From NCBI RefSeq assembly GCF_001542625.1, contig NZ_CP016279.1, positions 2,852,001-2,916,000 of the forward strand: a stretch of 64,000 bases of DNA, given 5' to 3'. Each line of letters starts with the position of its first letter. The stretch's first letter is position 1. The notes under the pieces were generated by a model that had not been told where the DNA came from, did not search any database, and saw only the letters and a program-made list of their open reading frames with translations. Shown piece by piece: positions 26,419 through 34,936 of this stretch. The stretch is from Streptomyces griseochromogenes. GTDB lineage: Bacteria; Actinomycetota; Actinomycetes; Streptomycetales; Streptomycetaceae. Position numbers and translations under genes: made by a program.

Positions 26419-26526
26419 CTGCCCGGCCGCCGCCACCTCGGCGAGCGGCTGACGGACCGCGGTCGGCGCGGGGGCCGCCCAGCGGGCCTCGGGCAGGTCG
26501 TCGAAGCCGACCACGCTCACCTCGTC
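26419..26526 (-). pseudogene. LacI-family regulator C-terminal fragment
   Basis: The minus strand encodes [20 protein letters not shown] followed by [14 protein letters not shown], the highly conserved C-terminal strand-helix of LacI-type regulators. No DNA-binding or core domain is left on either side. It is a stub of about 36 residues in the 26363-27016 gap. Confidence 0.65.
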
Positions 26527-26623
26527 CGTCCGGCACCCTGAGCCCCCGTTCGGCCGGCGCCGCGTACGCACGGAGAGGGCGCGGGTGGGCCTTTCGAAAC
26601 TCCGAACAGCCGGAGGCCGGCGG

Positions 26624-26776
26624 TCACTTCGGCGCGCCGGGCGTCACCCGCGTCCGCCCGTACCGGCGCATGGCGGCCGTCCGCCGGTCGATCGTCACCG
26701 CCTTCCAGCGGATGCCGGCTTCGAACAGGGTCATCGGCACGTCGCCGAGTACCACCTCGGCCAGGACGTGACTTAC
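26624..26776 (-). other. Unrecognised protein-like fragment
   Basis: The minus strand reads VSHVLAEVVLGDVPMTLFEA then GIRWKAVTIDRRTAAMRRYG up to a stop at 26624, with non-random amino-acid use. It looks like the C-terminal end of a lost gene, but I cannot name the family. The rest of the gap to 27016 shows nothing else I can support. Confidence 0.25.
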
Positions 26777-27016
26777 ACCGCGTACACCTGAGGCAGCGGC
26801 CGGAACCGCGCCCAGCGGTGGCTCCCGAGGGCGGAGGCGGCGACTCGGCTCCACCTCCGGCGGCTACGACCGGCTCCGCTTCGGCACGCTCATGTACGCC
26901 GAACGGGCCGCCCTACGCCATTCGGCCGTACGCCGGGTCCGTGCACCGGAATACAGCCCCGCGATGTGGTGCTCTGAAGTGGACGGTGCACGCGCACGGC
27001 GAAGGGCTGGTGGGTG

Positions 27017-28585
27017 ATGACGGCAGACCTGACGGGCCCCGTGGTCATGACGCCGCACGGGGCCGTACGCGGCCGCTACGAGCGGGGCGTCGCGGTGTTC
27101 CGGGGCATCCCGTACGCCGCCCCGCCCTTCGGTCGCCGTCGCTTCCGGCCGCCCGAGCCGCCCGAGCCCTGGGACGGGGTGCGCGACGCCGGATCCTTCG
27201 GGTCCACGGCGCCGAAACCGCCGTACACCGGGGCGTTCGCCCAGTACCTGGCCGACCCGGTCGTCGCCGGAGACGACTGCCTCAACCTCAACGTGTGGAC
27301 CCCCGAGCCGGGCCAGGGGGCCCGGCTCCCGGTCCTCGTCTGGCTCCACGGCGGCGCTCTGACCAGGGGATCCTCGGCGGTCCCGGTCTACGACGGCCGC
27401 ACCTTCGCCCGCGACGGCGTCGTCTGCGTCTCGGTCAACTACCGGCTGGGCGTCGAAGGCTACGGGCTGTTCCCGGACGCGCCCTGCAACCCCGGCCTGC
27501 GTGACCAGCTCGCCGCCCTGCGCTGGGTCCACGAGACGATCACGGCGTTCGGCGGCGACCCCGGCAACGTGACCCTGTGCGGACAGTCGGCCGGCGCGAT
27601 CAGCGTCGGCGCCCTGATCGCCGCACCCCAGGCCCAGGGCCTGATACGAAGGGCCGTCCTGCAGAGCGGACCGCCGGAGGTCTCGGAGCGGGACAAGGTG
27701 CGGCGCATGGTCCGCCGCATGGCCACCCGACTGAGGATCCCCGCCACCGCCGGGGCCTTCGCCGACGTCGACCGCGACCTGCTGCTGCGCACCCAGGCCG
27801 AGGTGGGACGGCTGAGCAGTCCGGTGCTGGGCGGCCCCGCCTTCGGCATCGTCGTGGACGGCGACCTCGTACCCCGCGACCCGCTCAAGGCCCTGATCGA
27901 CGGCCAGGCCGCCCGGGACATCGGCCTGCTCATGGGCTGGACCCGGGACGAGTACCGGCTGTGGCTGGTCCCGGGCGGACTCATGGAGCGCGTCGACCGG
28001 CTCGGGCCCGTCGCCCTGGCCGGCGCCATGGCCCGCTGCCACGTCGGCCACGAGGTGCCGCGCGGCTACCGATCCCTGCACCCGGAGGCCGGCACCGCCG
28101 AGATCGTCGGCCAGATGGTCACCGACCACCTGCTGCGCATCCCGCTGCACCGACTGGCCGACGCCCGGCCCGGCAGCTCGTACCTGTACGAGTTCGCCTG
28201 GCCGTCCCGCCTGCCCGGCCTCGGCGCCTGCCACGCCCTGGAACTCGGATTCGTCTTCGACACCGCCGACGTGCCGGAGTCGGCCAAGCTGGCCGGCGAA
28301 GGGGCTCCGCAGGAGCTGTGCGAGGCGATGCACACGGCCTGGGTGCGGTTCGCCGCGACCGGGGATCCCGGCTGGCAGGCCTGGGACGCCACCCGTCCGG
28401 TACGGATCTTCGACGACGGTGTCCCGCACACTGCCTACGGTCCACGGGATGCGGACCTCGCCGTGTGGGCGACCGCACCCACCGTCCCGGAACCGGCACC
28501 CGCCGCCGACTTCCGGGCCCCCGGAGCCGAACTCGCCTCGGCGGTACGCCGCTTGCGCCGTTCGGTCGGGGCGCTACGCCGCTGA
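27017..28585 (+). CDS. Type B carboxylesterase/lipase
   Basis: The 522-residue product has all the type B esterase blocks: FRGIPYAAPPFGRRRF, the EDCLNLNVWTP-type GDDCLNLNVWTP, oxyanion loop WLHGGAL, nucleophile elbow TLCGQSAGA, and HALELGFVFDT carrying the catalytic histidine. The acid is probably in the GWTRDEYRLW block. It hydrolyses carboxyl esters; no signal peptide is present, so it is cytoplasmic. Starts at ATG 27017 or GTG 27014 are equivalent. It stands alone between gene remnants. Confidence 0.9.
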   Translation: MTADLTGPVVMTPHGAVRGRYERGVAVFRGIPYAAPPFGRRRFRPPEPPEPWDGVRDAGSFGSTAPKPPYTGAFAQYLADPVVAGDDCLNLNVWTPEPGQGARLPVLVWLHGGALTRGSSAVPVYDGRTFARDGVVCVSVNYRLGVEGYGLFPDAPCNPGLRDQLAALRWVHETITAFGGDPGNVTLCGQSAGAISVGALIAAPQAQGLIRRAVLQSGPPEVSERDKVRRMVRRMATRLRIPATAGAFADVDRDLLLRTQAEVGRLSSPVLGGPAFGIVVDGDLVPRDPLKALIDGQAARDIGLLMGWTRDEYRLWLVPGGLMERVDRLGPVALAGAMARCHVGHEVPRGYRSLHPEAGTAEIVGQMVTDHLLRIPLHRLADARPGSSYLYEFAWPSRLPGLGACHALELGFVFDTADVPESAKLAGEGAPQELCEAMHTAWVRFAATGDPGWQAWDATRPVRIFDDGVPHTAYGPRDADLAVWATAPTVPEPAPAADFRAPGAELASAVRRLRRSVGALRR

Positions 28586-28615
28586 ACGGCAGGCGCCCGC
28601 CCCGGTCGGCGGGTG

Positions 28616-28801
28616 GGGGAGACGGGCCAGGGGCAATCGCCGCTGTTCCCGAGGTCCGCCGCGGACCGGCAGGACGCGGACACCTGGCGGCACGGCGGCC
28701 GCGAGGGAGGCCGAAACGGTGGTCAGGCCGCAGCCGGCGGCGACGAGACGGAGCTTGGCCGGCCAGTCACGGGCGGTGCGGGCGATCTCGGGCCGCTCGT
28801 C
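28616..28801 (-). pseudogene. LysR-family regulator C-terminal fragment
   Basis: The minus strand encodes DWPAKLRLVAAGCGLTTVSA followed by SLAAAVPPGVRVLPVRGG, the effector-domain end of a LysR-type regulator. The helix-turn-helix part is absent and nothing upstream continues it. About 60 residues remain. Confidence 0.65.
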
Positions 28802-28898
28802 CAGGCCCGGCCGGACGCCCATCAGCCCGTCCTCTCCCGTGGGACTTGTCGCGGGACCTGCTCGCCGACGCCTGCTGAGCCCCGTGGGCCGGCGCACT

Positions 28899-29104
28899 TC
28901 ATCCGTCCGCGGTCAGCTCCCGTTCGGCCACCGCGCGGAAGCTGTGCGGCGGGCGGCCGGTGAGGCGCCGGACGGTGTCGGTGATCCGGTCCTCGGCGCC
29001 CTGGGCGATGGCGCGGTCCATGCCGGCCAGCATGGCGGCGACTCCATCGGTATGGACGCGGCCAGGCGATCGCGCATCGCGTCCGGTGAGGTCTGGGTGG
29101 GCAT
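28899..29104 (-). pseudogene. NmrA-like oxidoreductase C-terminal fragment
   Basis: After a short N-terminal piece from ATG 29104 (MPTQTSPDAMRDRLAASIPM), one frame change near 29045 leads into MLAGMDRAIAQGAEDRITDT and VRRLTGRPPHSFRAVAEREL to the stop at 28899. This is the C-terminal end of an NmrA-like NAD(P)-binding protein. Only about 65 residues are left. It was divergent from the TetR gene and probably its target before the deletion. Confidence 0.6.
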
Positions 29105-29127
29105 GGAATCCTCCGTCCCGTACGATA

Positions 29128-29171
29128 CGGACCAGTGGTCCGCTTCCATGACGATACGGACCGCTGGTCCG
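29128..29171. promoter_or_regulatory. Two tandem operator copies before the TetR gene
   Basis: CGGACCAGTGGTCCG (29128-29142) and CGGACCGCTGGTCCG (29157-29171) are exact six-base inverted repeats with three-base centres, each preceded by CGATA; their centres are 29 bases apart. They lie between the TetR gene and the truncated divergent gene. This is a convincing TetR-type double operator. Confidence 0.7.
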
Positions 29172-29191
29172 GATCGCAAGGGAGGAACCAC

Positions 29192-29800
29192 GTGACCGAG
29201 CGCAGACCGCGCAAGGACGCGACGCGCAACCGGGCGGCCGTCTTCGCCGCCGCCGACGCGCTCTTCGCCGAGTGCCAGAGCCCCGAGAGCGTCACCATGG
29301 CCGACATCGCGGCCGCGGCCGGCGTCGGCAAGGCGACCCTCTTCCGTGCCTTCGGCGACCGCACCGGCCTGATCCGCGCGCTGTACGAGGCGCGGCTCGA
29401 ACCGGTCAGGAACGCCGTCGAGGAGGGCCCGTCACCTCTGGGGCCCGCCACGGCGCCGCTGGTGCGCGTGCCGGCCCTGCTCGACGCCGTCCTGTGCTTC
29501 AAGCTCGACAACCGTCACCTCGCACTGGCCCTGGAGCGGACCGGCGCGGACAGCCCCTACCAGGCCGAGCACTACGAGCGCTGGCACGCGCTCCTCCGGG
29601 ACCTGCTGGAGCAGACCCCGCACCTGGCCGGCACCGGCAGCGCGGACTTCACCGCCCACGCGCTGCTCGCCGCCACCCGGGCCGACCTCGTCGCGTACCT
29701 GGCCGGCGGGAGGGCCGTGCCCCGGGAGGAACTGCGGGTGCAACTGGCGAACTTCACCGCCTCGGTCCTCGGCACCCGTCATCCCGGCATGCCCGCATGA
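29192..29800 (+). CDS. TetR-family regulator
   Basis: GTG 29192 follows GGAGGAACCAC. The 202-residue protein has the N-terminal TetR helix-turn-helix (VTMADIAAAAGVGKATLFRA then FGDRTGLIRALYEARL) and a helical ligand-binding part. The two palindromes just upstream are its likely operator. The divergent oxidoreductase gene it should control is now a fragment, so the regulator may be left without its main target. Confidence 0.9.
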   Translation: MTERRPRKDATRNRAAVFAAADALFAECQSPESVTMADIAAAAGVGKATLFRAFGDRTGLIRALYEARLEPVRNAVEEGPSPLGPATAPLVRVPALLDAVLCFKLDNRHLALALERTGADSPYQAEHYERWHALLRDLLEQTPHLAGTGSADFTAHALLAATRADLVAYLAGGRAVPREELRVQLANFTASVLGTRHPGMPA

Positions 29801-29807
29801 GGGGGGA

Positions 29808-30160
29808 TCACCCGGGGCGTTCGGAGCACAGGCAGCCGACGCCCCGCTCGATCCACTCCTGGCAGGCCCATTCGGGATGCCGCTCGATCAGCAGCGCCCG
29901 GACCTCGGCGACCGTCTCGTCCTCGCCCATCGCGCGGTTCCGCCGCCATGTCTCGTCGCGCAGCTCGCGCAGGTAGTCGCGGACGTCGTCGAGCCCCGCG
30001 GGCCGCTGACGGCGCCCCTGGTGTGGCCCCGGCCGGTCGGCCGCAGCCGGGTCGTGGTCGGATACGACCGGCGCCCGCCCGCCACCTCGGAGGCGAGGGC
30101 GAGGACCTGCTCGACGGCGGCCTCGGCGCCACGAGCGGGCAGCCGCGCATGGCGATGTGA
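29808..30160 (-). pseudogene. MBL-fold hydrolase C-terminal remnant
   Basis: The minus strand encodes LDDVRDYLRELRDETWRRNR, then ETVAEVRALLIERHPEWACQ and EWIERGVGCLCSERPG to a stop at 29808. This is the distinctive C-terminal extension of certain actinobacterial metallo-beta-lactamase-fold hydrolases. Further upstream the frame breaks up (ARGAEAAVEQVLALASEVAG in another frame) and the HxHxDH metal site is absent. The fragment is therefore inactive. Confidence 0.6.
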
Positions 30161-30199
30161 CCCCTTCGGAGGCGCTCCTCGGTGCAGGACGGACACCCC

Positions 30200-31255
30200 T
30201 CAGCCGCCCACCACCGCCACGGAGTCCCGCACCACCACATGCGTGCCGAGCAGCAGATGCACGTCCGCCGACTCGGCGCCGTGCCCCAGCGCCGTACCCA
30301 CCGCCAGCCGCCCCAGCTCCTCGTACGGGACGTGCACGGTGGTCAGCGCCGGGTGCAGGTCGCGGGCGAACGGGACGTCGTCGTACCCGGCCAGCGACAC
30401 GTCCCCCGGCACCCGCAGGCCGGTCTCGTGCAGCGCGGTGAGCGCGCCCGCCGCGACCACGTCCGTGGCGGCCACCACAGCGGTGAACTCCAGCCCCTGC
30501 TCCAGCGCCCCGCGCATCAGGCGGTGGCCGCAGTCACGGGTGAAGTCGCCGTGCAGCAGCAGTTCCGGGTCCGGCTCCAGACCCCGGGCACGGTGGGCGG
30601 CGAGGTAACCGCGCTCGCGGCCCTGGGCCGTGGAGTGATCCGGTTCGCCGCCGAGGAACAGTACGCGGCGGTGGCCCTGGGCGAGCACATGGGTCACCAG
30701 GGCGTGGGCGCCGCCCTCGTTGTCGTACTCGATCACCGTCACCGGTGCGCCCGGGTCGAGCGGCGGTCGCCCGCACAGCACCAGCCGGGAGCCCGCCGAG
30801 GCCAGCGAGTCGGCGATCCGGCGGGTACGTTCGCGGTATGCGGGGGTGTCCGCGGCGCCGCCGACGAGGATCACCGCGGCCGCGCGCTGGGCGCGCATCA
30901 TCTCGATGAACTCCAGCTCGTGCCGCGGGTCCCCGTCCGTGCTGCACACCAGGCACAGATGGCCGAGCCGGGCCGCCTCGCGCTCCACACCCCGGGCCAT
31001 GTGCGCGAACGCCGGTCCCGTGATGTCCTCCAGCACGAACGCCAGCGCCGGCGTCCCGGCCCCCGCGATCGCCTTGGCCCGCGCGTCGGCCACGTAGTCC
31101 ATCTCGCGGACCGCCCGCAGCACCCGGGTACGGGCCGCCGCGCTCACCGGATACACCCCGCCCAGCACCCGCGACACCGTGGACGCGGACACCCCGGCCC
31201 GCGCCGCCACGTCCCGGATGGTGCTCCGCCCGACCCCACCGCTCTTCCTGGTCAT
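30200..31255 (-). CDS. LacI-family transcriptional regulator
   Basis: The 351-residue protein is full length: N-terminal helix-turn-helix STIRDVAARAGVSASTVSRV, hinge, and a periplasmic-binding-protein-like core ending in GDVSLAGYDDVPFARDLHPA. LacI proteins repress sugar-use genes until a sugar binds. No sugar operon is adjacent; the next gene upstream is a homocysteine methyltransferase on the same strand. It may control a distant target or the degraded genes around it. Confidence 0.9.
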   Translation of the reverse strand: MTRKSGGVGRSTIRDVAARAGVSASTVSRVLGGVYPVSAAARTRVLRAVREMDYVADARAKAIAGAGTPALAFVLEDITGPAFAHMARGVEREAARLGHLCLVCSTDGDPRHELEFIEMMRAQRAAAVILVGGAADTPAYRERTRRIADSLASAGSRLVLCGRPPLDPGAPVTVIEYDNEGGAHALVTHVLAQGHRRVLFLGGEPDHSTAQGRERGYLAAHRARGLEPDPELLLHGDFTRDCGHRLMRGALEQGLEFTAVVAATDVVAAGALTALHETGLRVPGDVSLAGYDDVPFARDLHPALTTVHVPYEELGRLAVGTALGHGAESADVHLLLGTHVVVRDSVAVVGG

Positions 31256-31316
31256 CGCCCGCCCCCTCCCCAGGGGAACTTGCCCAGCACGGACCGATTC
31301 CAGTGCCGGGAGGATG

Positions 31317-31354
31317 GCGCCCCAAAGGGGCGCGGGGAACTGCGCGACCAGCCC
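31317..31354 (+). repeat. Copy of a short dispersed intergenic repeat with hairpin
   Basis: GCGCCCCAAAGGGGCGC forms a seven-base stem with an AAA loop and continues as GGGGAACTGCGCGACCAGCC. A near copy in reverse orientation lies at 16496-16530. Here it follows the end of the methyltransferase gene, where the hairpin could terminate transcription. Confidence 0.55.
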
Positions 31355-31408
31355 AGAACAACCCGCACCCGCCCGAAGTCCGAACCCCCTACGGCGAGAG
31401 GGCGGACC

Positions 31409-32326
31409 TCACACCACCCCCGCTATCGCGGCGATCCCCTCCGGCCCCACCCTGCAGCACCCCCCGATCAGCCGAGCCCCCGCCTCCCGCCACGCAGTGA
31501 CCTGCTCCGCGCCGAACGTGGTCCGCCCCCGCCACACCCGCGCCTCCGCGTCCCAGACCTCCCCGCTGTTGGGATAGACGACGACCGGCTTGCCCGTCAC
31601 CCGGGCCGCGGTCCCGACGGCGTACGCCACATCGTCCGGGGCACAGCAGTTGACCCCGACGGCGATCACCTCGTCCACGTCGGCGGCCGGCGCGAAGGCC
31701 TCCTCAAGGGGCTGCCCGGCACGAGTGCGTCGACCGTCGACGGTGTACGAGAGCCACGCCGGCACCCCCAGCCCCCGCACCGCCCGGAGCAGCGCCACCG
31801 CCTCGTCGGTGTCAGGGATGGTCTCCAGGGCCAGTACGTCCGGAGCGGCGGCGGAAAGCACCTCCAGCCGCGGCCGGTGGAAGCGCTCGAGGTCCTCGAC
31901 GCTCAGCCCGTACCTTCCCCGGTACTCGGACCCGTCCGCGAGCATCGCCCCGTACGGCCCGACCGACGCCGCCACCCACAGCGGCCGCGCCGCCCCCGCG
32001 TCCCGCGCCCGCCGGGCCGCCGCACGGGCCAGTTCCACGCTCGACGCCAGCAGCCGCGCGGCGTCCTCGCGGCCGATCCCGCGCCGGCCGAAGCCCTCGA
32101 AGGTGGCCTGGTAGCTCGCGGTGATCGCCACATCCGCGCCCGCCCTGAAGTAGGCGAGGTGCGCCTCGGTGATCGCCTCGGGCCGCTCGGCGAGCAGCCG
32201 CGCCGACCACAGCTCGTCGCTCAGGTCGTGCCCGGCCGACTCCAACTGGTTGGACATGCCGCCGTCGAGCACCAGCGTCCCGGCGGCGAGGGCATCGGCG
32301 AGGCGGGGGGAGGTGTCGCTGCTCAT
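31409..32326 (-). CDS. mmuM: Homocysteine S-methyltransferase
   Basis: The 305-residue protein has the zinc ligands of the family, VGVNCC and IGGCC, and the start block LVLDGGMSNQLESAGHDL. MmuM transfers a methyl group from S-methylmethionine or S-adenosylmethionine to homocysteine, giving methionine. The GLSVEDLERFHRPRL and LALETIPDTDEAV blocks are typical. It is monocistronic here, with a repeat hairpin behind it. Cytoplasmic. Confidence 0.92.
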   Translation of the reverse strand: MSSDTSPRLADALAAGTLVLDGGMSNQLESAGHDLSDELWSARLLAERPEAITEAHLAYFRAGADVAITASYQATFEGFGRRGIGREDAARLLASSVELARAAARRARDAGAARPLWVAASVGPYGAMLADGSEYRGRYGLSVEDLERFHRPRLEVLSAAAPDVLALETIPDTDEAVALLRAVRGLGVPAWLSYTVDGRRTRAGQPLEEAFAPAADVDEVIAVGVNCCAPDDVAYAVGTAARVTGKPVVVYPNSGEVWDAEARVWRGRTTFGAEQVTAWREAGARLIGGCCRVGPEGIAAIAGVV

Positions 32327-32381
32327 GACATGACGCTAGTCCAGGCAGCGAGGGAACACGGAGACAGGGTGAGGCGTGCGG

Positions 32382-32903
32382 CTACTCCCGCGCCGCGTGC
32401 CGCCCGCCCCCGCGCTGCCCCTTGCCCCGGGTGCGCGCGGTCGCCGGGAACACCAGCGCGCCGAGCAGCCCGAGCGCGAGGACGTACGGCCACCAGCCGA
32501 AGCGGCCCGCCGCGCCGTGCGTGGCCCGGGTGTCCCCGGCTCCCGGGCCGGTGGCGGTCCCGGCTCGGGTGCCGGGGCCGGTGCCGTACTGCAGGGTGGC
32601 CCCGCGCTCCGCCGTGATCGCGGGCGGGTCGGGGCTGGTCACGGTGGTGTGCGGGTGGTTGCCGCCCGAGGTGCGCACGATCTGCCGCTGCCGGGACCTC
32701 GGCGGTGTGAAGTCGCTGTCCCCGGTGAGGATCAGCGTGCCGCCGCCGCGCACGGTGAGCGTGCCCCGGCCGTGGAAGACGCCTTCGTACGTGCTCGTGC
32801 CGTCTTGGGTGCCGGGCGCGGCGGAGGGGGGCGTGCCGGTCGTGAGGGCGAGCGCGACGAGGGCGCAGACGCTCGCCGCTGTCCTGGGGGTATGGATGCG
32901 CAC
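32382..32903 (-). CDS. Secreted protein with C-terminal membrane anchor
   Basis: From GTG 32903 the product is 173 residues. It has an N-terminal signal peptide (TAASVCALVALALTTGTPPS), a Thr/Gly-rich extracellular part with a block GRGTLTVRGGGTLILTGDSD, and a C-terminal hydrophobic span (WWPYVLALGLLGALVFPA) followed by Arg/Lys. This is the arrangement of a membrane- or wall-anchored surface protein, though no LPxTG motif precedes the span. Function unknown. The ribosome site is weak. Confidence 0.6.
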   Translation of the reverse strand: MRIHTPRTAASVCALVALALTTGTPPSAAPGTQDGTSTYEGVFHGRGTLTVRGGGTLILTGDSDFTPPRSRQRQIVRTSGGNHPHTTVTSPDPPAITAERGATLQYGTGPGTRAGTATGPGAGDTRATHGAAGRFGWWPYVLALGLLGALVFPATARTRGKGQRGGGRHAARE

Positions 32904-33020
32904 GACTGGGAGACGGACGGGCGGTCCGTGGATAACAGAAAGTCGGCCATGGAGAAATCGCTTACCCCCTGTCCCGTCGGACCCGTTGACCTCCGGAGGG
33001 CTCACCCTTACCTTTTCGAC

Positions 33021-33055
33021 GTTCGGTATGGCACATGACGTACGATATGTCGAAC
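33021..33055. promoter_or_regulatory. Candidate operator upstream of the DUF2264 gene
   Basis: In the 309-base gap 32904-33212, TTCGAC and GTTCG on the left match GTCGAA and CGAAC on the right around a centre with TATGGCACATGACGTACGATAT. The imperfect dyad in an AT-richer patch suits a regulator site and promoter for the gene at 33213. The gap has no gene. Confidence 0.35.
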
Positions 33056-33212
33056 TCCCTGGTGCGCCGAACCCCTTGCTCGCCCGGCATCTGGTGCCGA
33101 AGCGCCGTGCGGGTGGGATGAGTCCCCTGGGGCGCCCCGACCGGAACCGGGGCGTCCCAGGCCCGCCGGAACCCGGGTGCCCCGGGTCCGTCAGGAAAGG
33201 GAAGCCGCCGCC

Positions 33213-34934
33213 GTGATCGAACTGCCCGCCGACGACCGCTCCGCGAGCCCGTACACCGGCTACACCCGCGCCCACTGGGAGAAGGCCGCCGACGCCCTGC
33301 TCGCCGCCGTCGAGCCCTACGCCACCCCCGACCGCGCCCTCTACCACCTCCCCGGCGACCGCACGAGCCGCTCGGGCCGTCTCTCCGACGGCCTGGAGGG
33401 GTATGCCCGCACGCTCCTGCTGGCCGCGTTCCGCCGGGACGAGATCGCGCTCGGCCGCTACGCCGTAGGCCTTGCGGCCGGTCCGGGCGGTGCCTGGCCG
33501 CGGATCACCGACCGCGGCCAGCCCCTGGTCGAGGCGGCCTCGATCGCCCTCGCCCTGCGCCTGACCCGGCCACTGCTGTGGGACCGCCTGGAGCAGTCCG
33601 TGCGCGAGCGGACGGCGCACTGGCTGGCGGACGCGCTCACCGCCGAACCCTGGCCCTGCAACTGGGAGTTGTTCCCGGTCACCGTGGGCGGCTTCCTGGC
33701 CGAGATCGGCCATGAAACCGAGGCGGCCCGCACGGCGATCGACCGCGGCCTGCGCCGCATCGAGCGATGGTACGTCGGCGACGGCTGGTACACCGACGGG
33801 GACGGCCGCAAGTTCGACTACTACAACGGCTGGGCCATGCACCTGTATCCGGTGCTGCACGCGTGGCTGGCCGACGACGCCGAGCCGCTGAGGCTCTACG
33901 GCGACCGGCTCGAACGCCATCTGGCCGACTACGCCCGCCTGTTCGGCGGTGAGGGGGCCCCGCTGCACCAGGGCCGCTCACTGACCTACCGCTTCGCGAC
34001 GACGGCCCCGCTGTGGCTGGGCGCGCTCACGGGCCGTACGCCGCTGGCGCCGGGACAGACACGGCGGCTGGCCTCCGGAGCGCTGAAGTACTTCCTGGAC
34101 CGCGCGGCCGTGGACTCCCGCGGACTGCTGACCCTCGGCTGGCACGGCCCCGACGAGTCCGTTCTGCAGAGCTACTCGGGGCCGGCCTCGCCCTACTGGG
34201 CGAGCAAAGGCTTCCTCGGCCTCCTGCTGCCCCCGGACCACGAGGTGTGGACGGCGGCCGAGGAACCGGGCCCGGCGGAGCGCGCCGACGCGGTCACACC
34301 GGTCACGGGCCCCAACTGGCTGCTGCAGTCCACGCGTTCGGACGGCGTGGTCCGCCTCCACAACCACGGCAGTGAGGACATCCGCTACGACCCCCACTAC
34401 ACGCGGTTCGCGTACTCCACGGTCACCCGGCCCTGCGGACCGCCGCCCGACAACGTCCTCATGGTCGGCGGCGACCCGGTCCGCACGGGCATCGTGCCGC
34501 TCGGCGTGGGGGAGGACTGGGCGGCCTCCCGGTACCCGGTGGGTTCCGGGACGCGGGTGACCAGCCTCGTCGTGGCCGACGGCGCGGTGGAGGTGCGGGC
34601 CCATCTGGTGGCGGGCGCGGCTCCCGGCACCGAGGTGAGGATCACGGGGTGGGCGCCGGGGGAGGGCGAGTCGGCCGAACTGGTGCCGGTCCACGGCCTG
34701 TCGGAAGGTCTCGTCCTTTCCGGCGTGACCGGCGCCGCGCCCACCCTGTTCGTCGCCCTCGCCCGCCTCACCGCGGAACCCGGCCCCCCGCCCCTCACGG
34801 ACCTGGTGAGCGTGGAGGTCCAGGGGGACTACGACCTGAGGGTCCGCTGGACCTCGGGACGGCTAGGGCACTTCCGCTTCACGGCCCCGGACGACGGCTC
34901 GGCGGACGCGTCGTGGTCGGTCGTGCCCGGCTGA
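33213..34934 (+). CDS. DUF2264 domain protein, probable carbohydrate-active enzyme
   Basis: GTG 33213 gives 573 residues with no signal peptide. The N-terminal two-thirds is an alpha-toroid-like DUF2264 domain: GRLSDGLEGYARTLLLAAFR, WPCNWELFPVTVGGFLAEIG, YTDGDGRKFDYYNGWAMHLY and LTLGWHGPDESVLQSYSGPA. The rest is beta-rich. DUF2264 proteins include polysaccharide-acting hydrolases, with at least one beta-glucuronidase family, so oligosaccharide breakdown is likely. The convergent aldo/keto reductase gene ends two bases away. The substrate cannot be told. Confidence 0.8.
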   Translation: MIELPADDRSASPYTGYTRAHWEKAADALLAAVEPYATPDRALYHLPGDRTSRSGRLSDGLEGYARTLLLAAFRRDEIALGRYAVGLAAGPGGAWPRITDRGQPLVEAASIALALRLTRPLLWDRLEQSVRERTAHWLADALTAEPWPCNWELFPVTVGGFLAEIGHETEAARTAIDRGLRRIERWYVGDGWYTDGDGRKFDYYNGWAMHLYPVLHAWLADDAEPLRLYGDRLERHLADYARLFGGEGAPLHQGRSLTYRFATTAPLWLGALTGRTPLAPGQTRRLASGALKYFLDRAAVDSRGLLTLGWHGPDESVLQSYSGPASPYWASKGFLGLLLPPDHEVWTAAEEPGPAERADAVTPVTGPNWLLQSTRSDGVVRLHNHGSEDIRYDPHYTRFAYSTVTRPCGPPPDNVLMVGGDPVRTGIVPLGVGEDWAASRYPVGSGTRVTSLVVADGAVEVRAHLVAGAAPGTEVRITGWAPGEGESAELVPVHGLSEGLVLSGVTGAAPTLFVALARLTAEPGPPPLTDLVSVEVQGDYDLRVRWTSGRLGHFRFTAPDDGSADASWSVVPG

Positions 34935-34936
34935 CG

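Noticed and set aside
24681..30160. Insertion sequence as cause of the gene stubs
   Set aside because: No transposase-like protein, terminal inverted repeats or target duplications were seen in this stretch.
30200..32326. LacI regulator as controller of the homocysteine methyltransferase
   Set aside because: A LacI-type sugar repressor controlling methionine synthesis would be unusual and the gap holds only the hairpin repeat; no operator was found.
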